Positions 42,960-51,529 of a stretch of DNA of 64,000 nucleotides are shown here, in pieces (within the stretch, counting starts at the first letter, position 1; each line of letters starts with the position of its first letter). The position numbers and the translations under genes are program-made. Origin of the DNA: JACCXM01 sp046328335. GTDB taxonomy: Bacteria > Chloroflexota > Chloroflexia > Thermomicrobiales > UBA6265. The notes under the pieces are model-generated. The model saw nothing but the letters and a program-made list of their open reading frames with translations. It did not search any database and was not told the origin of the DNA. Where the stretch lies: assembly GCA_046328335.1 (NCBI GenBank), contig JAXLWU010000001.1, positions 62,001-126,000 on the forward strand, given 5' to 3'.

Positions 42960-43208
42960 GGATCATTTGCAGGCAGGAGTGAATGGGCCAGACCAGCGCC
43001 GAAGGTCGTGCGCGGCATGATGTGAGCCCGAATCAGTCGCCATTACTCCGGTGCTGGACCAATCGACAGCAATGAGGTTGTACTTGGCCAGCGGCGCAAT
43101 CAGGCGCTCCTTACTAGGTGTGCTATCATACAAATACCGAACAGCCGTTCTGTTGCTGGCCCTGATGGCCGAGAATACCCCGCGGCGAGTCATCAATGGG
43201 TTTCAACT

Positions 43209-43961
43209 ATGGTTCAAGACACACTTACTCTCTCTCTAGGTGGAAACGTCCCGCTTCCTGAATTCAACCGTGCGCTGAGCGGATTTCAGATTCTCATCGA
43301 ACTTCTTGCTAAAGAAGTTGGCGAGAATGCGCCGGTCACTTGGGTGGTAGACGAACTATCGGGTGGAAGCGCCAACGTGACCGTCCGGGGGGAAAGCTCG
43401 CAACCCGAGGTAGTTCAGAAAGTCCAGCAAGCGTACGTCGTCATTGGACATGCTCTCGAAACAGGAAAGCCCATTCCTTACTCGCCGCCTGTCGTTCGGG
43501 CTGCTGAGAGCATTACTCAAGTCCTCAACGGTCAGATCACGTCGGTGTCGTTCGAGGCGGGTGGCGAAGTCGCGACAGTTACGTCGGGTGTTCCTGTAGA
43601 GCAATCTGCGGGTCTGGTTGGAGCCTACGGTTCGATTGAAGGCACCATTGAGACCCTTACCCATCGCCGCTGGCTCGGATTCATGCTCTACGACTTGCTG
43701 AACGATCACGCTATTCGGTGCGTACTCCAGCCAGACCAGGCCGATCTGGCTCGAGAAAGCTGGGATCAGCGTGTGATTGTGTACGGGTGGATTCGACGGG
43801 ATCCGAAAAGCGGCTATCCAGTAAACATCACCCCGGTGCTTTCCATTGAGCGTGTGCAAAGGGTGGATCCAGGCGGATTCCTGCGGGCAAGGGGAGTGTC
43901 TCCTGCCCAGGCCGACGAACCCTCCCCAGAGGACGTGATCAGGCGTCTGCGCGATGCCTGA
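43209..43961 (+). CDS. Unknown protein, first gene of a PIN-nuclease pair
   Basis: 250 residues, no family recognised. The N-terminus looks helical/amphipathic (LPEFNRALSGFQILIELLAK). The middle is beta-rich (NGQITSVSFEAGGEVATVTS, VVGAYGSIEGTIETLTHRRW-like), and the end is acidic/hydrophilic (RARGVSPAQADEPSPEDVIR). It has no signal peptide and no HTH or ribbon-helix-helix motif of standard antitoxins. It overlaps the PIN gene by eight bases, so the two are made together. DNA around it is visibly less G+C-rich than its neighbours, pointing to recent gain. A -10-like TATCAT lies near 43126. It may be the antitoxin, a sensor, or the targeting subunit. Confidence 0.8.
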   Translation: MVQDTLTLSLGGNVPLPEFNRALSGFQILIELLAKEVGENAPVTWVVDELSGGSANVTVRGESSQPEVVQKVQQAYVVIGHALETGKPIPYSPPVVRAAESITQVLNGQITSVSFEAGGEVATVTSGVPVEQSAGLVGAYGSIEGTIETLTHRRWLGFMLYDLLNDHAIRCVLQPDQADLARESWDQRVIVYGWIRRDPKSGYPVNITPVLSIERVQRVDPGGFLRARGVSPAQADEPSPEDVIRRLRDA

Positions 43962-44436
43962 TGCTCCTCGCCTTCTTTATTGGGACGCTTGTGTGTTTCT
44001 CCATTGGCTGGAAGGGACTCCCGCTTGGCAACCTATCCTCGACGGTGTGCTTGACACCGTGAAGGACACGCCCAATCTGTTCATTGTGACCTCGACCGTG
44101 ACGATCGTCGAAGTTGCCTACGCGAAACAGGAAAAGTCCGCCAAGAGACTTGATCCTACACTTCTGACCGCGATGGACGAGATGTGGTCTGATGAAGCCG
44201 TTGTGCGACTTGTTGAGTTCGATCGACTGATCGCGCGAGATGCGCGATATCTCATGCGGCGGTCAGTCGAGATTCCGCGAAAGCTGACCCCGCTTGATGC
44301 AGTCCATCTGGCCACGGCACAGCGGCTGCGAGTAGCCGAGTGCCAGACCATGGACGAGCCCATGAAGAATTGGAAAGACTTGGGTTTCCAGGTCGTTGAT
44401 CCATGGGTCGCCAAGCCTCGTTTGCCCGGGGTTTAG
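43954..44436 (+). CDS. PIN-domain ribonuclease
   Basis: 160 residues. All four PIN acidic positions are present: Asp11 (LLYWDACVFLHWLEG), Glu53 (VTIVEVAYA), Asp115 (LTPLDAVHLATAQRL) and Asp134 (CQTMDEPM). A Mg-dependent RNase of the VapC-like fold is expected. It differs from most VapC proteins in its partner: a 250-residue protein rather than a small DNA-binding antitoxin. The start lies eight bases inside the upstream gene. It is followed by a perfect terminator hairpin, so the pair forms a closed two-gene unit. Confidence 0.88.
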   Translation: MPDAPRLLYWDACVFLHWLEGTPAWQPILDGVLDTVKDTPNLFIVTSTVTIVEVAYAKQEKSAKRLDPTLLTAMDEMWSDEAVVRLVEFDRLIARDARYLMRRSVEIPRKLTPLDAVHLATAQRLRVAECQTMDEPMKNWKDLGFQVVDPWVAKPRLPGV

Positions 44437-44449
44437 GAATCCAGGAATT

Positions 44450-44474
44450 GGAATCCGAGAAAGTCTCGGATTCC
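44450..44474 (+). terminator. Terminator hairpin after the PIN gene
   Basis: GGAATCCGAGA (44450-44460), AAG loop, TCTCGGATTCC (44464-44474): perfect 11-bp stem, 13 bases after the stop. No U tract. Confidence 0.75.
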
Positions 44475-44612
44475 ATTACGCTGCGGCACGCCACGAGCGG
44501 TTCGTGATGTCACTCCAGGCGTGAACGAACGAAGCGTGACAAACCTGGATGTCCCAATTCAGCAAACTTTCCGGAGGCAAAGGTCAAGCACACTGTATGA
44601 TGCGGCTGCGCC

Positions 44613-45023
44613 TCACCCGAGATCGACGATGGTCCGGTCGTCGAAGTAGCGCATGGCATGACCGGTGTGGGCGACGATCACCTCCCGCGCCTGGTCGCGG
44701 CCCGCCCGATCCGGGGTGTGGACCAGCAGGAACGACGCGCCGTTGCCCGCCTCCTCCAGATACTCTTCGACCGCGGCGCGCTCCTCCGAGGGAAAGAGAT
44801 CGAGCGCCCGCTCCAGCAGACCGCGATGGGCGAAGTGCTCATTCCAGTTCTTGACGAAGACATCACCGGCGCAGACGACGACGTTGCCATCAGCGAAACC
44901 CGCCGCGCGCAGGGCGGCACAGGTGCTGTCCGCGGTGGCGCCATCGTGAATGACGGCGATGAGATAGTGCCGGCTGAACGTGGCGCCGAATGCGGTGGTT
45001 AGCGGATTTCTCTCGTCGGACAC
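44613..45023 (-). CDS. Small cytoplasmic protein of unknown function
   Basis: 136 residues. It resembles alpha/beta stress-type proteins: YLIAVIHDGATADSTCAALR, AAGFADGNVVVCAG, then EYLEEAGNGASFLLVHTPDR and VIVAHTGHAMRYFDDRTIVD. No catalytic motif is clear. GTG start at 45023 is six bases after GGAGG. It stands alone, opposite the PIN cassette. Confidence 0.7.
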   Translation of the reverse strand: MSDERNPLTTAFGATFSRHYLIAVIHDGATADSTCAALRAAGFADGNVVVCAGDVFVKNWNEHFAHRGLLERALDLFPSEERAAVEEYLEEAGNGASFLLVHTPDRAGRDQAREVIVAHTGHAMRYFDDRTIVDLG

Positions 45024-45738
45024 GTCCCCCCTCCTACATGCGACTGGGCCGTCGAGCCACTCCCAAACCCTCTTGGCACAACGAAAACGCCGACAGCAGC
45101 TTGCGCAGCCATCGGCGTCTCGTTCCCGAAGCTCAGCGGCTAGCGGCAGATTGCTCCGTCGCTACTCGGCGATCACTCCGCTGCCGATTGCTCAACCGCG
45201 GTGCGACCGGCGGCGGTGCTCGGTGTTCGGCCGATACCGCCACGGCCTCCGGCATTGCTGCCTGGACCAATGTCCGTGACATTGCTGCCACCGACGTGCA
45301 ACCGGATCCAACATCGAGGCGTTGCCGCCTTGAGTGTGGTCGGTTCCGAGAGCCATCGGTTCGCCGTTTCCAGCGCCCCGATCCCGCCTGGCGTTTGAAT
45401 TGCTTCTCCCGCCTGGCCGCTTGCGCGGCCCCTGTTGCTTCAGTACGTACACTCTATATGACCGGTGCCACGCTGTCAATAGGGTAATCGGGGCAATTTT
45501 CTGAAGTCAGCAACATGCCCTCTCGCCGGCCCGCCGGAACAGGTTCGGGCAACGACAACAGCGGGGGCAGGGCTCGCCCTGCTATCCTCTGCATTCATCC
45601 TTGGGGGTAGCGATCCGGTCACGGCGGCTCTGGGCAAACCAGGGTCCGATGACCGAATCATCATCTCCCCAGGCACGGGATAGTCGTGCGGAACGACGTA
45701 TCCCACATGGGTGCGCGTGCGATGGCAAGGAGGATGCG
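45024..45738. other. 715-base gene-free region upstream of a peptide importer
   Basis: No convincing ORF or RNA. A small A+T-rich spot near 45447-45483 (ACTCTATATGACCGG ... GTCAATAGGGTAATC) could hold a promoter for the importer, but no clean -35/-10 spacing is seen. 45569-45585 has a short GGGCAGGGCTCGCCCTGC hairpin. Confidence 0.4.
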
Positions 45739-47493
45739 ATGTCGCGAAATCGGGCACGAACTCCCTGGTGGCGGATCCTGGCGTTAGCCGCCTTGCTCCT
45801 GCCAGTGGCCGGCCGGACGGTGGCCGCGCAGGAGGATGCGACGGGCGGTGACGACGGTGGTCCCTCGTACTACTCCGATACCCAGGGTCCGGCGGTGCCG
45901 GGCGGCACGGTCAACTTCCTGCTCTATGAAGACCCCGATTCCCTCAATCCGCTCGTCGGGCAGACCTCCATCGCGGCGCAGGTCTCGACCGCGATCCTGG
46001 AGGGACTGACCTACAGCGATCCCGATGGCAACTTTCAGCCTGCGCTCGCGGCCGAACTGCCGACCCTCGACAACGGCGGCGTTTCGGAGGATCTGACCAC
46101 CGTCACCTGGAAACTGGAGCCAGGGCTGCTCTGGTCCGATGGCGAGCCGGTGACGTCGGATGATGTCAAGCACACCTGGGAGTCGGCGCGCGATCCCGCC
46201 AATGGCTCGGCGGTCGCCAGCGAATACGAACTGATCTCCGACATCCAGACCCCCGATCCGGAGACGGTGGTGGTCTCCTACTCCTCGTTCAATGCCGGCT
46301 ACCTCGACCAGTTCCCCTGGATCGTGCCGAAGCACGCCACCGGCGCTCCGGCGGACATGGCGAGTTGGGACTTCAATCGCAATCCGATCGGCACCGGTCC
46401 CTTCAAGTTGCAGGAGTGGGCGCCGGGTGAGTACCTGTCCACGGTCAAGAACGAGAACTACCGCGAGGAAGGAAAGCCGTACCTCGACGGGTTGAACTTC
46501 CTCGTCGTCCCCGCCGAAGAGGCGCGCACCGCGCGCATGATCGAGGGCGATGGCGATGTCATGCTCTGGTCCAGCCTCGAGGCCGACCAGCAGATCAAGG
46601 CGGCCGGTGCTGGCGAGTCCCGCACCGCCCCCGGGATCTGGATCGTGGAGATGCGGTTCAACCTCTCCAAACCGTTCGACGGCGATCCGGGCGTCACTCC
46701 GCCCCACCCGATCCTCGGCGATCACCGCGTGCGCGAGGCACTGACCCTCGCCGTCAACCGCGACCGCATCATCGACGACCTGTTCGAGGGGCGCTTCTAC
46801 CACATCGACTCCCCGTTCGATGTCGGTTGGATGAAGTGCAAAGTGGAGCCGTTTACCTACGACCCGGAACGAGCCAAGCAGTTGCTGGACGAGGTCGGCT
46901 GGAAGGACGAGGACGGCGACGGCATTCGCGAGGCGCACGGCGTCGCGGGGGTCGCGGACGGCACGCCGCTCAGCATGCAGATGAACGGCTACACCGGCTA
47001 CTCCGACCTGGAGCTGATCGAACTCGCCATTCAGGAAGACCTGAAGGCCGTCGGCGTCGACACCAAACTGGAGAACCAGGAGTTCGCCGTCATCTTCGGC
47101 ACCTGGGATGACGGCTCGCCGCGCCTGCTTGGCGACTACGACATCCTCGTCTATGACGGCGGCTGGTTCGCCGAGCCGGGCAAGGATATCTACCAGTCGA
47201 TGGATCCGGGTCAAGTGCCGAGCGCGGACACGCCGGGCGGCGAGAATTTCTACCGCTGGGTGCGAGACGATGTCGGGGAGTGGATCGCCGCGGCCAACAG
47301 CTCGCCAGACGTGAACGTGCGGCGTGAGAACTTCTGCAAAGTGGCCGATGCGGTGCGGGAGGACATCCCGCGCTTCCCGATCCTCCAGTTCGGTGAAGGA
47401 AGCGCCTACTCGTACCGCCTTCACGGCTTCACGGTGAGTACCTGGGAGTACGCCACCTGGGACGCCGAGAACTGGTGGGTGGAGCAGATCTGA
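45739..47493 (+). CDS. Peptide/nickel-type ABC transporter substrate-binding protein (family 5)
   Basis: 584 residues. Sec signal ILALAALLLPVAGRTVAAQ. Family 5 core: GGTVNFLLYEDPDSLNPLVG, VTWKLEPGLLWSDGEPVTSD and VREALTLAVNRDRIIDDLFE. EDGDGIREAHGV is the acidic turn typical of the C-terminal lobe. It differs from the 21291 protein in using a Sec rather than a Tat signal. AAGGAGG lies five bases before the ATG. It is followed by two permeases and no ATPases. Confidence 0.93.
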   Translation: MSRNRARTPWWRILALAALLLPVAGRTVAAQEDATGGDDGGPSYYSDTQGPAVPGGTVNFLLYEDPDSLNPLVGQTSIAAQVSTAILEGLTYSDPDGNFQPALAAELPTLDNGGVSEDLTTVTWKLEPGLLWSDGEPVTSDDVKHTWESARDPANGSAVASEYELISDIQTPDPETVVVSYSSFNAGYLDQFPWIVPKHATGAPADMASWDFNRNPIGTGPFKLQEWAPGEYLSTVKNENYREEGKPYLDGLNFLVVPAEEARTARMIEGDGDVMLWSSLEADQQIKAAGAGESRTAPGIWIVEMRFNLSKPFDGDPGVTPPHPILGDHRVREALTLAVNRDRIIDDLFEGRFYHIDSPFDVGWMKCKVEPFTYDPERAKQLLDEVGWKDEDGDGIREAHGVAGVADGTPLSMQMNGYTGYSDLELIELAIQEDLKAVGVDTKLENQEFAVIFGTWDDGSPRLLGDYDILVYDGGWFAEPGKDIYQSMDPGQVPSADTPGGENFYRWVRDDVGEWIAAANSSPDVNVRRENFCKVADAVREDIPRFPILQFGEGSAYSYRLHGFTVSTWEYATWDAENWWVEQI

Positions 47494-47781
47494 CGAGTCG
47501 GGAGTCAGGAGTCAGGAGTCAGGAGTCGGGAGAGAGCGAGACAGCGACGGTGACAGTTGGCGGGATGGCGCACGGCTCGTGGTCACGGCCAGCGATGGGG
47601 TCATTCCGAGCGGAACGCGAGGAATCTCGGCGTTGGCGATGGCGAACGGAAGCGACGAGACTCCTCCTGCGTCGGGATGACACCAGTCTGGTCTGATGCC
47701 ATCTCTCCGCGCTCTGGCCATCTCGTCGTCTCCTGACTCCTGACTCCTGACTCCCGTCTTTCGTCTCGCTAGGAGCCTCAC
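47494..47781. repeat. Nested inverted repeat enclosing a family B element
   Basis: The left arm 47497-47532 is three to four GGAGTCA units (GAGTCAGGAGTCAGGAGTC). The right arm 47730-47757 is the complement (GACTCCTGACTCCTGACTCC). Between them, 47600-47681 is a family B element (GTCATTCCGAGCGGAACGCG ... CCTGCGTCGGGATGAC). It separates the binding protein gene from its permeases. Confidence 0.8.
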
Positions 47782-48756
47782 ATGGCTGCCTTCGCCTTCC
47801 GCCGTCTCCTCGGGGCGATCCCGCTCCTCCTGTTCGTGAGCGTGACCGTCTTCGCGCTGCTCCATGCCGCGCCGGGCGGGCCGACCGCGGCCTACATGCG
47901 GCGGGGCAATCTCAAAGCCGAAGACCTGGCGCGGCTGGAGGAGCAACTGGGACTCAACGATCCTCTGCCGGTCCAGTACGGCAAGTGGCTGGGCCGCGTG
48001 CTGCAGGGTGACCTGGGGATGGCGGTCACGACCAAACGGCCGGTGGCGGACGAGATTCTCGATCGCCTGCCGAATACCCTGCTCCTGATGACTGTCGCCT
48101 GGGTCGTGACGCTCATCATCGCCATCCCGGTCGGGGTCCTCTCGGCGCTACGGCAATATTCGAAGTTCGATCACGTCGTGACCACCACGACGTTCATCGG
48201 GCAGTCGATCCCCATCTTCTGGTTCGGGCTAATTCTGCTTCTCGTCTTCTACATGTGGCTGGAAAATCCCTTCACCGGGGAGCCGCTCCTGCCCGCGGGC
48301 GGGGTGGCGACCATGGGGGCGCCCTTCTCCCTCGGCGACCGCATCCTGCACCTGATCCTGCCGGTGACGATGCTCGCCGCGGGGTGGGTGGCGTGGTACT
48401 CGCGCTTCCTGCGCGCTTCGATGCTGGAGACGATTCACCAGGATTATGTGCGCACCGCGCGGGCGAAAGGATTGGCCGAGCGGCTGGTGGTGCTCCGTCA
48501 CGCCTTCCGCAACGCGGCCATCCCCCTCGTCACGCTGATGGCCCTGGATGTGCCCTTCCTCTTTACCGGCGCGCTCTTCACCGAGGTGATCTTCGCCTGG
48601 CCGGGGATGGGGCGGCTCTTCTACGCCGCCGCCGAGCGGCGAGACTACGGCCTGCTGATGGCGATCATCATGATCACCTCCGTGTTGATCATCCTCGCCA
48701 ATATCGTCGCCGATATGCTCTACGCCTGGCTCGATCCCCGGATTCGCCTCTCATGA
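47782..48756 (+). CDS. Peptide ABC transporter permease (DppB type)
   Basis: 324 residues. First helix FAFRRLLGAIPLLLFVSVTV and HAAPGGPTAAYMRRGN. Six membrane segments. EAA loop YVRTARAKGLAERLVVLRHA. ITEVIFAWPGMGRL-type end (FTEVIFAWPGMGRLFYAAAE). SD TAGGAGC before the ATG. The last codon overlaps the next permease as ATGA. Confidence 0.92.
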   Translation: MAAFAFRRLLGAIPLLLFVSVTVFALLHAAPGGPTAAYMRRGNLKAEDLARLEEQLGLNDPLPVQYGKWLGRVLQGDLGMAVTTKRPVADEILDRLPNTLLLMTVAWVVTLIIAIPVGVLSALRQYSKFDHVVTTTTFIGQSIPIFWFGLILLLVFYMWLENPFTGEPLLPAGGVATMGAPFSLGDRILHLILPVTMLAAGWVAWYSRFLRASMLETIHQDYVRTARAKGLAERLVVLRHAFRNAAIPLVTLMALDVPFLFTGALFTEVIFAWPGMGRLFYAAAERRDYGLLMAIIMITSVLIILANIVADMLYAWLDPRIRLS

Positions 48757-49706
48757 GCGCCACCGGTCAAACCGCCGATACGCTTGTCGAGACCGCGCCG
48801 CGGCCAATCGCGCCCGCGCCGTCGCTCGCCCCGCCGCGCCGCCACGACACCATGCTCGGGTTGATCGCGCGCCGCTTCCTGCGGCACCGGCTGGCGGTGG
48901 CGGGGCTGATCGTGCTGCTGATCCTGATCCTCTCCGCCATCCTGGCGCCGTACATCACCATGGATCCGGACGCTCTCTCCGTCTCCGATCGCAAGCAGGG
49001 CCCCTCCCTGGCGCACCCGTTCGGCACCGATGAGGCGGGCCGCGATGTCTTTGCCCGCACCTTGCACGGCGGCCGCATCTCCCTCACCATCGGGCTCGCC
49101 GCGACGCTCATCGCCCTCGCCATCGGCACCGCGCTCGGCGCCGCGGCGGGCTATTTCGGCGGTCTGCTCGACGCCACGCTGATGCGCCTCACCGATGCCT
49201 TCCTCTGCTATCCCCAACTCTTCGTCCTCATCGTCCTCGGCACCCTCATCCGCTCCACCGAACTGCGCGTGTTGCAGGGGAGCATCCTCCCCATCGCGCT
49301 GGTGATCGGGGTGCTCTCCTGGATGGGACTGGCGCGGTTGGTGCGGGCCACGTTTCTCAGTTTGAAAGAGAAGGAGTTCGTGGAGGCGGCGCGGGCGGCC
49401 GGCAGCGGCAACGCGCGGATCATGCTCCGCCACGTCCTTCCCGGCGCTGTCGGACCGATCGTGGTGCAGGCGAGCCTGCTGGTCGCCGCCTCGATCATCA
49501 CCGAATCGGGGTTGAGTTATCTCGGTTACGGCGTACAGCCGCCGACCGCCACCTGGGGCAACCTGCTGCGCGACGCCCAGCCGCACATGCAGCAACTGCC
49601 GGTCTTCGCCATCGCCCCCGGCATGATGATCTTTCTCACCGTGATCAGCATCAACTTCGTCGGGGACGGCCTGCGCGACGCCCTCGATCCCTACGGGCGA
49701 CGGTAA
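48753..49706 (+). CDS. Peptide ABC transporter permease (DppC type)
   Basis: 317 residues. Short proline-rich N-terminus, then LIARRFLRHRLAVAGLIVLL. Membrane-entry motif HPFGTDEAGRDVFARTLHGG. EAA loop FVEAARAAGSGNARIMLRHV. The C-terminal GYGVQPPTATWGNLL is conserved in the family. Start ATG 48753 overlaps the DppB stop (ATGA), so it is translationally coupled. Confidence 0.93.
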   Translation: MSATGQTADTLVETAPRPIAPAPSLAPPRRHDTMLGLIARRFLRHRLAVAGLIVLLILILSAILAPYITMDPDALSVSDRKQGPSLAHPFGTDEAGRDVFARTLHGGRISLTIGLAATLIALAIGTALGAAAGYFGGLLDATLMRLTDAFLCYPQLFVLIVLGTLIRSTELRVLQGSILPIALVIGVLSWMGLARLVRATFLSLKEKEFVEAARAAGSGNARIMLRHVLPGAVGPIVVQASLLVAASIITESGLSYLGYGVQPPTATWGNLLRDAQPHMQQLPVFAIAPGMMIFLTVISINFVGDGLRDALDPYGRR

Positions 49707-49728
49707 CGGTCCAACGCCGGCTCGTCAT

Positions 49729-50226
49729 TCACGCCGCTTCGCCCACGATCCGCAGAATCCGCGTCACGACCGCATCGAGTGGCACGCTGCTGTCGATCTC
49801 GGCGGTGGCGTCCCGTCGCAACAGCGGTTCGATCGTCCGCCGCATCGCCAACGTGCGCGTGATCTCCTCGGGGCGCTTGCCGTACGGATTGTTCGTGCGC
49901 GTGGCGAGCCGCTCGACAATCACCGCGGCGGGCGCGGTCAACAGCACGATGTGGTCGAACCGCGGGTAGAGGTTCCCCTGGTTCGGGGCGCACCCCGCCA
50001 GGAAGAACACCCCGGTAGCCGCAGCGAAGAGGAGCGCCTCGATCCGGTCTTCCCGCCAGACCCAGTCCTGTCCGGAGTCGAGACCGGTCGCGATGTCGAG
50101 GGGAACCGTGACTACTTCGGGTAGCCCATCGCCATCGGCATCAACGGCCCTGTAGCCGCGCATCGCCAGGAGAACAGGTGGATGGTTGAAAGAGGGTTGG
50201 GGTGCGGTCGCGCGAGAGAACAACAC
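49729..50226 (-). pseudogene. P-loop nucleotide kinase-like gene missing its 5' end
   Basis: From GYRAVDADGDGLPEVVTVPL (about residue 24) onward the protein resembles shikimate-/AAA-type nucleotide kinases: WREDRIEALLFAAATGVFFL, HIVLLTAPAAVIVERLATRT, YGKRPEEITRTLAMR (lid). The P-loop that should precede GYRAVD is absent. It is replaced by SRATAPQPSFNHPP, encoded by a piece of family A repeat (minus-strand reading of 50187-50210, plus strand AGAGGGTTGGGGTGCGG). The gene therefore seems decapitated by a repeat-mediated rearrangement and should be inactive. Confidence 0.7.
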
Positions 50227-50305
50227 CGTCCCCTCGCGCGATCTCCTGCGATCAGGCCGCCAGATCTCGGGCGGGCGGCGGGATCTGGCCTGCTACCGGT
50301 GGCCG

Positions 50306-51037
50306 TCAGCCGCCAGTCGGTGTGCCTTCTCCGGTGAGTTCAGCCCGGATCTGGTCCAGCGTCTCGATTTCCCGCTGCTGGGCCGCGATCACCCGGCGCG
50401 CGAAGTCCGCGATTTCGGGATGCACAGCCCGAGCCAGCGCGATCTGGGAGGATTCGATCGCCATGCGGTGATGGGGGATCGTCAGAGCGATGAAGGTCAG
50501 ATCGGGATTCTCGGCCGCGCAGATGGCCGCGACCTGGGACGCCGCATCCATCTGGAAGGCCATATCTTCCCTCGTTCCTGACATCGCGGGCATCAGTTCG
50601 GTCATGGCCGACATCATGCTGTCGTCCATCGGCATTGGCGATGCCTCGCCGTACCACCGTTCCCGGTCATCGCGGAGTTGCGCGATTTCCGGTTGCTGCG
50701 TGGCGATGATGGCCCTGGCGATTTCGCGCAGCCGCTCGTCGCTCAGGCGGGGCAACGCGGCTTCGGCCATGGCGATGATGCTGGCGTGGTGAGGGATCAT
50801 CATGTCGATGTAGGCCTGGTCGAACTCCAGTTGGTGTCCAGTCATGGCGTGTGACTCGGCAGCCGGAGTGCCCATCTTCATGCCGCCCCTGCCGGACATG
50901 GGGGAAGCCGCCGCGGCGGCATCACAGGCGATCGTCGGTGGCGCGGATTGCGCAGCCAATGGAGACGGTGAGGCGATCGCGATGGTCGAGAGAACGGCAA
51001 CGAGTGCGGCCCCTGCCGCGGTGTGTCGTCGGTGCAT
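50306..51037 (-). CDS. Exported DUF305 protein
   Basis: 243 residues. Signal sequence AGAALVAVLSTIAIASPSPL. Two DUF305 halves, each with paired His: YIDMMIPHHASIIAMAEAAL and IALTIPHHRMAIESSQIALA. Met/His-rich stretches (GRGGMKMG, SPMPMDDSMMSAM) suggest copper binding outside the membrane. DUF305 genes often lie beside copper-export genes, and a CopB-type ATPase lies just upstream. ATG 51037 is chosen since the signal follows; a start at 51085 would add 16 residues. Confidence 0.85.
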   Translation of the reverse strand: MHRRHTAAGAALVAVLSTIAIASPSPLAAQSAPPTIACDAAAAASPMSGRGGMKMGTPAAESHAMTGHQLEFDQAYIDMMIPHHASIIAMAEAALPRLSDERLREIARAIIATQQPEIAQLRDDRERWYGEASPMPMDDSMMSAMTELMPAMSGTREDMAFQMDAASQVAAICAAENPDLTFIALTIPHHRMAIESSQIALARAVHPEIADFARRVIAAQQREIETLDQIRAELTGEGTPTGG

Positions 51038-51133
51038 CAGATGTTCCTTTGTCGTTGAGACCTCCGTGCCAACGAAACGTGGCACGGCTAACAGCCGGTG
51101 GTATGCGCAAATCGGACGCGGCGGGAGGGCGGT

Positions 51134-51529
51134 CTAAATCCGATAGACCTGGAGGATCGCGCGCAACGTGCCCGGTGGCCAATGGGGCTCCTTCCAGGAG
51201 AGAGGAACAGTGGTCTCCTCTGCCTGGCCAGGCTGACATGCCGGATCCAGAGCGGTCCCCGGCGCAAGCGCGGGACCAGTTCCCCGGTCGGACGGTGTGA
51301 TCGCAAATTGGCTGATACCGCAGTTCTCGGGGTGCCCTGCCGGCGGCAGACCCTCGACCGCACGTGGGTGAGGCGCCTGTCCCGTTCGTTCCCCATGGTG
51401 CGGCGTGGCGAGCGGCGGCGCGGCCATGAGCGTGTCATGACCGAGAAAGGCTGCCACCAGGAGGAGCGCCAGCAAGGCGGTGGACGCATTCCAGGAGCAT
51501 GAGTTGGGTCGCGATGCGCGCATCGGCAC
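51134..51529 (-). CDS. Small exported protein in a copper cluster
   Basis: Up to 131 residues, no family recognised. The hydrophobic start STALLALLLVAAFLGHDTLM looks like a signal peptide. The mature part holds two Cys (HPENCGIS, DPACQPG) and several His. It lies between the DUF305 gene and the CopB gene on the same strand and overlaps the 3' end of the latter by 95 bases, where that ORF seems to have run past its normal end. Possibly a periplasmic copper-binding accessory (inference). Confidence 0.45.
   Translation of the reverse strand: MPMRASRPNSCSWNASTALLALLLVAAFLGHDTLMAAPPLATPHHGERTGQAPHPRAVEGLPPAGHPENCGISQFAITPSDRGTGPALAPGTALDPACQPGQAEETTVPLSWKEPHWPPGTLRAILQVYRI

Noticed and set aside
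42963..43196. Minus-strand 77-codon frame upstream of the PIN cassette
   Set aside because: No domain or ribosome binding site; it overlaps the likely promoter of the 43209 gene.
45192..45479. Minus-strand 95-codon frame
   Set aside because: Composition unlike neighbouring proteins, no conserved motif, no start signal.
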